From an uncultured Actinomycetes bacterium (GTDB lineage Bacteria > Actinomycetota > Actinomycetes > Nanopelagicales > Nanopelagicaceae), in the NCBI GenBank assembly GCA_903928395.1, contig CAIYQS010000092.1, positions 1 to 6,910 of the forward strand: a stretch of DNA of 6,910 nucleotides. The letters run 5' to 3'. Positions 1 through 6,776 of this stretch are shown here, piece by piece (positions within the stretch are counted from its first letter, which is position 1; each line of letters starts with the position of its first letter). The position numbers and the translations under genes are program-made. The notes under the pieces were generated by a model. That model was not told where the DNA came from, made no database searches, and was given only the letters and a program-made list of their open reading frames with translations.

Positions 1-402
1 CCAATTCTCTGCATCGGTGAAGACCTTGCTATCCGAGAAACTGGGAATCAAGTGGAGTTCGTTGTTAACCAATTAACAGCCTCCGTGAAGGGGTTGCACA
101 AGCCAGACCTTAAGAAGGTGGTGTTTGCCTACGAACCGGTATGGGCTATTGGAACGGGCAGAACGGCGACACCAGCGGACGCCCAGGAGGTTTGCGCCGC
201 GATTCGGGTAGCCTTGAAGGAGATCGGGAGCGACGAGATCGCGCAAGCCGCGCGAATTCTCTACGGTGGCTCAGTTAAGTCGGTAAATATCGTTGACATC
301 ATGAAGGAATCTGATGTGGATGGAGTCCTGGTTGGGGGCGCAAGCCTTGATCCTGAGGAATTTGCTCGCATTGCTCAGTTTCATCGCACGGCTGGCGCCT
401 AA
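1..402 (+). CDS. tpiA: Triosephosphate isomerase, C-terminal half (5' end outside window)
   Basis: Triosephosphate isomerase interconverts dihydroxyacetone phosphate and glyceraldehyde-3-phosphate in cytosolic glycolysis and gluconeogenesis. Reading frame 1 is open from base 1 to TAA at 400-402, giving about 133 residues of a family usually near 250-260, so roughly the N-terminal half lies to the left. The piece opens with CIGE...RE.G, the family signature before the catalytic loop. AYEPVWAIGTG follows, with the catalytic glutamate codon at 133-135 and the mobile lid loop just after it. The phosphate-binding segments YGGSV and GVLVGGASLD lie near the C-terminus. All visible key residues are intact. 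In actinobacteria this gene normally ends a gap-pgk-tpi run followed by secG, and secG is indeed the next gene, 141 bases on. I see no convincing terminator after the stop. The internal GTG at 52 is an in-frame valine, not the start. Confidence 0.97.
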   Translation, partial: PILCIGEDLAIRETGNQVEFVVNQLTASVKGLHKPDLKKVVFAYEPVWAIGTGRTATPADAQEVCAAIRVALKEIGSDEIAQAARILYGGSVKSVNIVDIMKESDVDGVLVGGASLDPEEFARIAQFHRTAGA

Positions 403-515
403 TAAAGCGCTATCCTTACCCTCTGGCTCGCAAAAAGTGTGCCCGAACTAGTTATCTCGACGCACCAGCATTGAGCGGCTCGAAATGGGCTTGCTCCAAT
501 CTTGATGGCGGAACG

Positions 516-543
516 AATAAAAGGAAATAAAAGGAGCCCGACT
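516..543 (+). promoter_or_regulatory. secG ribosome binding site within a 10-bp tandem duplication
   Basis: Two perfect head-to-tail copies of AATAAAAGGA occupy 516-525 and 526-535. The second runs into AAGGAG (531-536), an excellent Shine-Dalgarno site 7 bases before the GTG at 544. The first copy gives a second AAGGA core further upstream. This site decides the secG start, because the in-frame TTG at 502 and ATG at 505 have no purine-rich site before them. Whether the duplication matters for translation rate is unknown. The rest of the gap after tpiA (403-515) shows no gene, no clear hairpin terminator and no strong promoter by eye. Confidence 0.75.
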
Positions 544-771
544 GTGGTTTTAGCATTATCAATACTTCTTGCAATTACGAGCATTTTGATGATCCTCTTG
601 GTTCTGTTGCACAAAGGCAAGGGCAGCGGGCTCTCTGATCTCTTTGGCGGTGGGGTGTCATCAACGTACGGCGGTTCATCGGTGGTTGAAAAGAACCTCG
701 ACCGAATCACGATTGTTGTTGGGGGACTTTGGTTCGCAGGGGTAGTGTCCTTGGGTTTATATCTCAAGTAG
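544..771 (+). CDS. secG: Preprotein translocase subunit SecG
   Basis: SecG is the small non-essential subunit of the SecYEG membrane channel, which assists SecA-driven protein export. Starting at the GTG at 544 the product is 75 residues, matching the usual 75-80 for actinobacterial SecG. It has two membrane segments (about residues 2-22 and 54-73) separated by a Gly-rich loop. The loop carries HKGKGSGLSDLFGGG and then VVEKNLDRIT, both diagnostic and close to what I recall of the M. tuberculosis protein. The frame stays open upstream to a TTG at 502, but the added residues are charged (AERIKGNKR) and no ribosome site precedes them, so the GTG is preferred. The neighbours tpiA upstream and rbpA downstream fit a known actinobacterial order. 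Co-transcription with tpiA is possible but unproven. Confidence 0.93.
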   Translation: MVLALSILLAITSILMILLVLLHKGKGSGLSDLFGGGVSSTYGGSSVVEKNLDRITIVVGGLWFAGVVSLGLYLK

Positions 772-777
772 CCCGAG

Positions 778-819
778 CGGTTAGGAAACGGTTGGAACTT
801 TAGTAATTTTCTGGAAACG
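778..819 (+). repeat. Short GGAA-type repeats upstream of rbpA
   Basis: The 64-base gap between secG and rbpA holds two nearly tandem units, CGGTTAGGAAA (778-788) and CGGTTGGAA (789-797), differing by one inserted A. GGAAACG also occurs twice, at 784-790 and 813-819, with starts 29 bp apart. The elements lie just upstream of the rbpA ribosome site. They could be a regulator site or -35-like elements of an alternative sigma factor, but no matching -10 is visible at the expected distance. The repeats are seen directly; a function is not established. Confidence 0.35.
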
Positions 820-835
820 ATGTAGGGAGTAGAAA

Positions 836-1174
836 ATGGCAGGAAGCGCAATCCGCGGAAGTCGCGTCGGTGCAGGCCCAATGGGTGAAGCCGAGCGCGG
901 GGAAGCGATCGCTCGTTTTCGCGTCTCGTATTGGTGTGCAAATGGTCATGAAACCCGGCCTTCTTTCGCCGAAGATGGCACAGTCACGATTCCCAACGAA
1001 TGGGATTGCCCTCGCTGTGGGTATCCAGCTGGTTTAGATAAGGATAAGCCACCCATGCCGGTTAAAAATGAACCTTACAAAACGCATTTGGCATATGTAA
1101 AAGAACGCCGCACCGAAGCCGAAGCTACAAAAATATTGGGCGATGCGCTGGCGAAATTGCGCGGGGACGACTAA
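836..1174 (+). CDS. rbpA: RNA polymerase-binding protein RbpA, zinc-binding type
   Basis: RbpA binds actinobacterial RNA polymerase holoenzyme with the principal sigma factor and stabilises the open promoter complex; it is also linked to rifampicin tolerance. The 112-residue product starts at the ATG at 836, six bases after a strong AGGGAG site (824-829). Its regions in order are: an N-terminal tail with IRGSRVGAGPMGEAERGE (6-23), nearly identical to Streptomyces RbpA; a core with candidate zinc ligands C34, H38, C58 and C61; a basic linker; and a C-terminal sigma-interaction helix pair with the RR pair at 91-92, matching the arginines needed for sigma contact in Streptomyces. The core is two residues longer than my recollection of the S. 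coelicolor protein. Mycobacterial RbpA lacks these zinc ligands, which argues against a mycobacterial source. The stop codon TAA (1172-1174) overlaps the stop of the convergent pgi. Confidence 0.96.
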   Translation: MAGSAIRGSRVGAGPMGEAERGEAIARFRVSYWCANGHETRPSFAEDGTVTIPNEWDCPRCGYPAGLDKDKPPMPVKNEPYKTHLAYVKERRTEAEATKILGDALAKLRGDD

Positions 1175-2715
1175 ATCTTCTTTAACTCCGTAATTATCAG
1201 ATTCATCCCGGTACTTCGTTCCTTTAGGTGAATCCGCATGAGCGGAAACTTGCGATCAGCGAGCGCTTGACCATCACCTAGCGCTTGCGCCATAAGCAAG
1301 GTATGAAATGAAAAACTCTGATTCGGGATACTTAAGTCACTGGAATTTTCACCCGTGATCTGCAAGAAGGCGCCATTGTGCTGACCTCCTTTATGGAATT
1401 GTCCGGTTGAATGCAAGAAGCGCGGACCCCACCCGAAAGTGGTACCTCTTTGAGTTTTCTCGGCAACTAATTCTCGCAACAACGGGGCGTCTTTATCTAT
1501 GCCGCGCGCCAAATAAGCCATGATCGCAAAATAATGACTTTGAGTCTTTAAGAAATCGGAAAGTTGACCAGCAAGTGAGTTTGCCGACGAGGAGCTGTAG
1601 ACCGCTAAGAGATCATTTTCAAAGGCGGGCTTTAACTTAGGGACTCTTCCATCACTCCACGTTGATAATAGAGCGCCAGTGCGTTCCTTAGCTTCTGTGA
1701 CATTGGGTTGATTAAATGGATCAACTTTCAAACTGTAACCAAGGAGGGCCGTTACCCACTCCCACAAAATGAATTGTTCTCCCAAGCTTCCTGTCACGAT
1801 CAGGTCAGCCTTCGCCCCGTTGTGGAATCCGATTCGCAATCCTGAACCTGCCGTTTGGGCAGTTTCATTTTCGATTACGATCGGCAATCGACCGGTTTCG
1901 TTTTTGCCCGTGGACTCTGCAATTAATTGCTCAATCCAATCAGAAATTCCTGGCAATTCTGAGCCGGCATCAAAAAACGCCACATTTTGCTCGCCCGCAT
2001 CAAATAATGCGGCGGCAATTTCTACGGCAGCAGAGTCAGGCTGGACGAAAGTTTCAGCTGCAGCTGCGGCATCATCGATCAATATGGATACGTCGATTCC
2101 AATAAGTGCAGCAGGAACCAAACCAAAGGCAGAAAGTGCACTGTAACGACCACCAACATGTGGATCGGCGTTTATTACCTTTAAACCATCTGCGCGGGCA
2201 GATTTATCTAATGGTGAGCCCGGGTCTGTCACGATCACAAAATGTTCTGAAGGATTTAAATTGGCGTCTTGAAAAATTTTAGTAAAAAGCGCCTTGTGAG
2301 AGGCGGTTTCAATAGTGGAACCAGATTTTGAACCCACCACTACAAGACTGTGCGCTAAATCGGCAGGAATGGCCGCTTTAATCTGTTGCGGGTCCGTTGT
2401 GTCCAATACCGTAAGTTGCTTGTTGAAGGTTTTGGCAATCACCTCGGGGGCCAGTGAAGAACCTCCCATGCCTGCCAGCACTATTGATGTAATTCCCTTT
2501 GATCTTGCCCACGCAGTAAGTGCATCAAGTTCAGGAAGTAGTGCTCGAGATGAAATCGGGAGGTCAATCCAGTTCAACCGAATTGCTGCTTCAGCTTGTG
2601 CTTCCTCACCCCACAATGTCTGATCTTTTGCAGCTAAGCGTGCGGTAATTGCATTAAGAGAAACTTTGGTATTCGTAGAAGCAACGTTTACCTTTGATCC
2701 AGAAAGAGTAATCAT
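1171..2715 (-). CDS. pgi: Glucose-6-phosphate isomerase
   Basis: Pgi interconverts glucose-6-phosphate and fructose-6-phosphate in the cytosol. From the ATG at 2715 the product is 514 residues, slightly short of the usual 540-550. Two sugar-isomerase (SIS) domains are visible: GMGGSSLAPEV (82-92) and SKSGSTIET (129-137, phosphate binding) in the first, then GGRYSALS (188-195). AESTGKNETG (266-275) carries the ESxGK glutamate, the likely catalytic base, and HSTGQFHKGG lies at 435-444. The motif style recalls the Pgi half of bacterial Tal-Pgi fusion proteins. The start is chosen because the ATG overlaps the tal stop by one base (TAATG); the frame is open 13 codons further back to 2754, but that would lie inside tal. 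No clear Shine-Dalgarno precedes the ATG, so expression probably depends on ribosomes finishing tal. The TAG stop at 1171-1173 overlaps the rbpA stop tail to tail. Confidence 0.95.
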   Translation of the reverse strand: MITLSGSKVNVASTNTKVSLNAITARLAAKDQTLWGEEAQAEAAIRLNWIDLPISSRALLPELDALTAWARSKGITSIVLAGMGGSSLAPEVIAKTFNKQLTVLDTTDPQQIKAAIPADLAHSLVVVGSKSGSTIETASHKALFTKIFQDANLNPSEHFVIVTDPGSPLDKSARADGLKVINADPHVGGRYSALSAFGLVPAALIGIDVSILIDDAAAAAETFVQPDSAAVEIAAALFDAGEQNVAFFDAGSELPGISDWIEQLIAESTGKNETGRLPIVIENETAQTAGSGLRIGFHNGAKADLIVTGSLGEQFILWEWVTALLGYSLKVDPFNQPNVTEAKERTGALLSTWSDGRVPKLKPAFENDLLAVYSSSSANSLAGQLSDFLKTQSHYFAIMAYLARGIDKDAPLLRELVAEKTQRGTTFGWGPRFLHSTGQFHKGGQHNGAFLQITGENSSDLSIPNQSFSFHTLLMAQALGDGQALADRKFPLMRIHLKERSTGMNLIITELKKI

Positions 2716-3803
2716 TAGGACACCGCACTCACATTGTCTAGTAGTTCTTGCCATGCATCGGCAAATTTCTTAACACCTTCATTTTCAAGCACCGTGACCA
2801 CATCAACAAAATCAATTCCTGAAGCTCTGAGTGAAGTGAAGTGTTCGTGAGCAGTTGGAATTGCCGAAGTGATCGTGTCACCTCGAACCACACCATGGGC
2901 TCGAACTTCATTCAAAGTTCCCTCTGGCATGGTGTTGACGCAATTTGATGCAACTAACTCAATCACGTATCGAGTCGGGTCGTACTGCTTGTCCTTTACT
3001 CCGGTGGATGCCCACAGTGGTCGCTGCAGATTGCCACCTTTTGCCTCCAATTCCTTCCAGCGAGGAGACTGAATCGAATGCAAAAAGCACTCGTAGGCGA
3101 GATCGGCGTTTGCAATGGCAGCTTGGCCACGTAATGGAGAATGTGGAGCAATTGCATCTAAGCGTTTATCGATTTCGGTATCGATGCGAGAGACAAAAAA
3201 GGAAGCAACAGATTGAATGTTGCTGATCGACTCTCCTGCCGCAAGGCGCTTTTCTAACCCAGTGAAATAGGAATCAATCACCTTCTCGTATCGCTCAACC
3301 GAGAAAATTAAGGTGACATTCACGCTAATTCCACTTGCCGTGAGTTCAGTTATTGCCGGCAGACCCTCGAGTGTTGCAGGCACTTTAATTAAGAGATTTG
3401 GGCGATTTACAAGTTGCCATAAATATTTGCCTTGAGCAATAGTTGGCTCAGTCTCGTGGGCCAAGAACGGATCCACCTCAATACTCACCCGACCGTCAAC
3501 TTGGTGAGATTTAAGGTAAGTGGCCTCGAAGAGGTCGCACGCTTGCTTTACATCTGCTGTTGTAAGAGCCGTCACAATTTCAATAACGGAATTCCCGGCT
3601 GCTTTTAACGCCAAAATGTCATCGCGATACAACGCTGAAGCCTTGATCGCGGCGGAAAAAATGCTCGGATTTGTAGTCACGCCTACAACGCTCGAACTCG
3701 CTATGAGATTGGCCAAGCTTCCACTTTGAAGACGGTCTCGCGACAAATCATCTAGCCATATTGAGACTCCAGAATCGCTAACAGCCTGCAGATTTGAACT
3801 CAT
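2715..3803 (-). CDS. tal: Transaldolase
   Basis: Transaldolase moves a dihydroxyacetone unit from sedoheptulose-7-phosphate to glyceraldehyde-3-phosphate, giving erythrose-4-phosphate and fructose-6-phosphate in the non-oxidative pentose-phosphate pathway. The 362-residue product is typical of the long actinobacterial/cyanobacterial class. Visible motifs: IWLDDLSRD (15-23) with the conserved D18; GVTTNPSIF (41-49); SIEVDP (107-112) with E109; and LLIKVPAT (137-144), where K140 is the Schiff-base lysine. WASTGVKD near residue 265 is also conserved. The ATG at 3803 shares one base with the tkt stop (TAATG), and an AAGGCGG-like ribosome site lies just inside the end of tkt. The stop shares one base with the pgi start. 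It is the middle gene of the coupled tkt-tal-pgi set. Its product fructose-6-phosphate is the substrate of Pgi. Confidence 0.97.
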   Translation of the reverse strand: MSSNLQAVSDSGVSIWLDDLSRDRLQSGSLANLIASSSVVGVTTNPSIFSAAIKASALYRDDILALKAAGNSVIEIVTALTTADVKQACDLFEATYLKSHQVDGRVSIEVDPFLAHETEPTIAQGKYLWQLVNRPNLLIKVPATLEGLPAITELTASGISVNVTLIFSVERYEKVIDSYFTGLEKRLAAGESISNIQSVASFFVSRIDTEIDKRLDAIAPHSPLRGQAAIANADLAYECFLHSIQSPRWKELEAKGGNLQRPLWASTGVKDKQYDPTRYVIELVASNCVNTMPEGTLNEVRAHGVVRGDTITSAIPTAHEHFTSLRASGIDFVDVVTVLENEGVKKFADAWQELLDNVSAVS

Positions 3804-5857
3804 TATTTTGCCGCCTTTGCAATGGATTCTTTCGCCGCGAAAACAACTGCTTCATTTGTAAACCCAAATTCTTGAAAAAGGGTTCCGGCGGAAGCGGAGG
3901 CACCAAAGTGATTGAGACCTATTGAAATACCAGCGTCACCTACATATTCACGCCATCCAGTTGTTACTCCTGCTTCAATGCTCACTCTGGCTTTCACGCT
4001 GGAAGGGATTACCGATTCTTGGTAAGCCATATCAGTCTCTTCAAACCATTCTAAGCAGGGCGCGCTTATGACTCGAGCGTGGATGCCTTCCTGTTCGAGT
4101 AATTCTTGTGCAGCGATGGCGAGTGAAACTTCCGAGCCAGTAGCAATCAATAACACTTGAGCAGCGCCCTTAGCCTCACTGATGACGTATGCGCCTTTTG
4201 CTGTTCCTTCGGCACTTGCAAATTTCGCACGATCTAACACCGGAAGATTTTGGCGCGACAAAGCGAAACCCGTGGGTTTGCTTCGGGTGATTACTTCGCG
4301 CCAGGCGATAGACGTTTCATTCGCATCTGCTGGACGAACAATGGCTAAATTAGGAATTAATCGGAGCGAGGCAAGATGTTCAACTGGTTGATGTGTTGGT
4401 CCATCTTCACCTAACCCAATCGAATCATGGGTCCAAACAAAGGTAACTGGGATATTCATGAGTGCTGCTAGGCGGACCGATCCGCGCATGTAATCGCTGA
4501 ATACTAAAAATGTGCCACCAAAAGGTTTAGTCAATCCATGAAGTGCAATACCGTTCAGGATTCCGCCCATCGCGTGTTCGCGAATTCCAAAATGGATTAG
4601 GCGACCGTAGGGATCGGCGCCTTCCATAGCACTAGATAACGGTAAAAAGGATTTGCTTCCGCTAATGGTGGTGTTGTTGCTTCCGGCAAGGTCAGCAGAG
4701 CCGCCCCAAAATTCTGGAAGAATAGTTGCAATCGCTGAGATTACCTTCCCCGATGCGGCTCTTGTCGCAACATCCTTTCCAGCAGGAAATTCCGGAAGTA
4801 CCTTTTCCCATCCGGCAGGTAAATCTTTGGAACGCAAGCGCTCGAGTAATGCGGCACGTTCTGGATTCTTTGCTTGCCAACGTTCGAAGTCATTTTCCCA
4901 CGTTGCCCTGAGAGCTTGTCCGCGGTTAATAATTTGGCGGGTATGAGCCAAGACGTGATCTGGAACGAAAAAACTTACGGCTGGATCCAGCCCCAATAAG
5001 ACTTTTGTTGCGGCTATTTCATCCGCACCGAGAGCTGAGCCGTGCGATTCTGCAGTTCCTTGCGCGTGTGGAGCGGGCCAAGCAATCGTGCTGTGCATCC
5101 GAATAAAGGTTGGACGATCAGTGGTTGATTCGGCGATGATCATCGCCTCTTCAAGGGCTACGCGATCAATATTTCCATCCGGAAGCGGTTTAACCTCAAG
5201 GACATTCCATCCATATGCACGGTATCTGCCAGCAACATCCTCTGTAAAGGCGAGATGAGTATCTCCCTCGATAGAAATACGGTTATCATCGTAAATCATT
5301 TTTAAATTGCCGAGTGCTTGAGTTCCAGCTAGCGAAGATGCTTCGCCACTGACGCCTTCTTCAAGATCTCCGTCAGAGCAGATCACCCAAATATTGTGGT
5401 CGAAGAGTTGGGTTTCGCTATCAGGATCGAGCAAACCTTTTTCATAACGAGCGGCCATAGCCATACCAACTGCATTAGATATTCCAGCGCCGAGCGGTCC
5501 CGTCGTGGTTTCAACACCGTTTGTGTGGCCATATTCAGGGTGGCCGGGTGTCAATGAATGATGGGTACGAAAAGATTTGAGGTCATCTAACGAAAGGCCG
5601 TAACCACAGAGGAAGAGTTGTACATAGAGCGTGAGGGAGGAATGGCCACACGAAAGCACGAAACGGTCGCGCCCGAGCCAAGAAGAATCTGTCGGATCGT
5701 GCTTGAGAAACCGTTGAAAAAGTGTGTACGCAACTGGCGCAAGAGCCATTGCGGTCCCCGGATGTCCATTGCCGACTTTCTGCACGCTATCCATCGCCAG
5801 CGCGCGCGCGATTACTACGGCTTCGTCATCGACCTTGCTCCAGGTGCTACGTTCCAT
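3803..5857 (-). CDS. tkt: Transketolase
   Basis: Transketolase uses thiamine diphosphate to move two-carbon ketol units between sugar phosphates. From the ATG at 5857 the product is 684 residues. The N-terminal ThDP domain has GNGHPG (H32), GHSS (H72), PGHPE (H106) and the metal/cofactor motif SDGDLEEG (161-168) ending at the DDN of 190-192. The usual first glycine of that motif is serine, which I believe is common in actinobacteria. The central domain has FGIREH with the catalytic glutamate E427, and GEDGPTHQP with H489, equivalent to the E. coli donor-binding histidine. A C-terminal domain follows (about 570-684). The start is set by GGGGAG nine bases upstream of the ATG. An in-frame TTG at 5920 would add 21 residues, overlap ctaA and lack a ribosome site. 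The gene lies 28 bases after ctaA, so it probably shares that transcript, and its TAA overlaps the tal start. Confidence 0.97.
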   Translation of the reverse strand: MERSTWSKVDDEAVVIARALAMDSVQKVGNGHPGTAMALAPVAYTLFQRFLKHDPTDSSWLGRDRFVLSCGHSSLTLYVQLFLCGYGLSLDDLKSFRTHHSLTPGHPEYGHTNGVETTTGPLGAGISNAVGMAMAARYEKGLLDPDSETQLFDHNIWVICSDGDLEEGVSGEASSLAGTQALGNLKMIYDDNRISIEGDTHLAFTEDVAGRYRAYGWNVLEVKPLPDGNIDRVALEEAMIIAESTTDRPTFIRMHSTIAWPAPHAQGTAESHGSALGADEIAATKVLLGLDPAVSFFVPDHVLAHTRQIINRGQALRATWENDFERWQAKNPERAALLERLRSKDLPAGWEKVLPEFPAGKDVATRAASGKVISAIATILPEFWGGSADLAGSNNTTISGSKSFLPLSSAMEGADPYGRLIHFGIREHAMGGILNGIALHGLTKPFGGTFLVFSDYMRGSVRLAALMNIPVTFVWTHDSIGLGEDGPTHQPVEHLASLRLIPNLAIVRPADANETSIAWREVITRSKPTGFALSRQNLPVLDRAKFASAEGTAKGAYVISEAKGAAQVLLIATGSEVSLAIAAQELLEQEGIHARVISAPCLEWFEETDMAYQESVIPSSVKARVSIEAGVTTGWREYVGDAGISIGLNHFGASASAGTLFQEFGFTNEAVVFAAKESIAKAAK

Positions 5858-5866
5858 GCGACCTAT

Positions 5867-5872
5867 CTCCCC
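5867..5872 (-). promoter_or_regulatory. tkt ribosome binding site
   Basis: On the minus strand GGGGAG sits nine bases before the ATG at 5857, inside the 28-base gap between the ctaA stop and tkt. It decides the transketolase start in favour of this ATG over the upstream in-frame TTG at 5920. The gap leaves no room for a terminator, and no promoter of its own is evident. Confidence 0.7.
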
Positions 5873-5885
5873 GTCTATGGATGAA

Positions 5886-6770
5886 TCACTTATTACTAAA
5901 GGCGTTTGCTTTGAAACCAATATTCCAGATAGTCAGCCAAATTACCCCAGCTCCAAGTAGATGGGCGGCAACCAGCGCTTCAGGAAGGTGGGTGAAATAT
6001 TGGATATATCCGATAAGTCCCTGACCCAGACATACAGCTAGAAAGAGGAGAACTTTTTTTCCAATAAAGGAGCGGTTCTCGGGGGATTCAGAAACTTTGA
6101 TTACCAGGAGTAATCCAACGGTGAGAGAAATTAGGGCAATGACGGTATCGGCGTGAATCCAAGAGATAAGGCGAGGATCAATGTGGTAACGCTTAGCCTG
6201 AATATCTCCAGCATGTGGTCCGCTTCCGGTGACCACGGTTCCAAGCGTGATAACAACTACGCTCAAAAATGCGAGGACTCGGATAAGGAGTCGAGTCGTC
6301 GGAAGAACAACGGTTCTGGCTTTTGCAATTACCCTTTCGCGAAGCGAAAGTGATGCGGCGACAAGAACGATTGACAGCAAGAAATGAGCTGAGACAGCGA
6401 AAGGATTCAGTTTGGTGAGGACTGTGATGCCCCCTAGAACAATCTGCGCCACAATTCCAATCAATTGAGTGATGGCGAGCAAACGAATCAATTTCCAATC
6501 GCTCCGCCCTTTGCCCCAACGATAGGCGCCAATCACAGCTGCAAGTATCACAAGAACAAGAAGTACTGTGAGAAGACGATTGCCGAACTCAATCCAGGAG
6601 TGGAGGGTGCCCTGGGCCTGGTGCGGAACCGGGGCGATAGATCCACCAACGCATTGAGGCCAAGTGGGGCACCCGAGCCCGGAACCAGTTAGCCGGACAG
6701 CGCCTCCGGTCAGGATAATGCCTACCTGCAAGACCACGAGTGCCGTAAAGATCAAACTGGCAGGATTCAC
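5886..6770 (-). CDS. ctaA: Heme A synthase (CtaA/COX15 family)
   Basis: CtaA is an integral membrane protein that oxidises the C8 methyl of heme O to a formyl group, making heme A for aa3-type cytochrome oxidase. The 294-residue product shows eight hydrophobic segments (about 6-26, 58-82, 92-117, 124-143, 160-181, 202-225, 236-258, 264-286), the family topology. The first outer loop has GSGLGCPTWPQC with the paired cysteines C34 and C40. IEFGNR follows, with conserved E61. Heme-ligand candidates H129, H206 and H270 are in segments 4, 6 and 8. At the segment 2 position where B. subtilis has its first ligand histidine there is asparagine (N64), with H57 nearby; I believe this is usual in actinobacteria. 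The second loop lacks cysteines. The start is GTG at 6770, the first start codon after an in-frame TAG at 6780-6782. No good ribosome site precedes it, so the message may be leaderless. Confidence 0.95.
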   Translation of the reverse strand: MNPASLIFTALVVLQVGIILTGGAVRLTGSGLGCPTWPQCVGGSIAPVPHQAQGTLHSWIEFGNRLLTVLLVLVILAAVIGAYRWGKGRSDWKLIRLLAITQLIGIVAQIVLGGITVLTKLNPFAVSAHFLLSIVLVAASLSLRERVIAKARTVVLPTTRLLIRVLAFLSVVVITLGTVVTGSGPHAGDIQAKRYHIDPRLISWIHADTVIALISLTVGLLLVIKVSESPENRSFIGKKVLLFLAVCLGQGLIGYIQYFTHLPEALVAAHLLGAGVIWLTIWNIGFKANAFSNK

Positions 6771-6776
6771 GGTTGT

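Noticed and set aside
403..543. Possible terminator or promoter between tpiA and secG
   Set aside because: Only very short symmetric pieces (such as GAGC-G-GCTC near 473-481) and isolated TANNNT matches without a -35 were found, none convincing.
794..823. Full SigR-type promoter (GGAAC ... GTT) before rbpA
   Set aside because: GGAAC is present at 794-798, but no GTT lies 18-19 bases downstream, so only the repeated half-motif is reported.
399..941. 180-residue open frame on the minus strand across the secG region and the start of rbpA
   Set aside because: It lies antisense to secG and rbpA, which are both clearly recognised. Its product has low-complexity Arg/Pro/Ser-rich composition with no known motif, and no ribosome site was evident.
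2715..2754. Upstream start for pgi adding 13 residues
   Set aside because: The extension (ARTTRQCECGVL) lies entirely inside the tal coding region and is unlike a Pgi N-terminus. The TAATG overlap start mirrors the tkt/tal junction.
5800..5810. Alternating GC tract (CG repeated five times) in tkt
   Set aside because: It encodes the conserved Ile-Ala-Arg-Ala-Leu-Ala helix with ordinary codons. It is too short to support a Z-DNA or slippage claim.
5858..5920. TTG start at 5920 for transketolase
   Set aside because: It would overlap ctaA by 35 bases and lacks a ribosome site, while the ATG at 5857 has GGGGAG at good spacing and gives a normal transketolase N-terminus.
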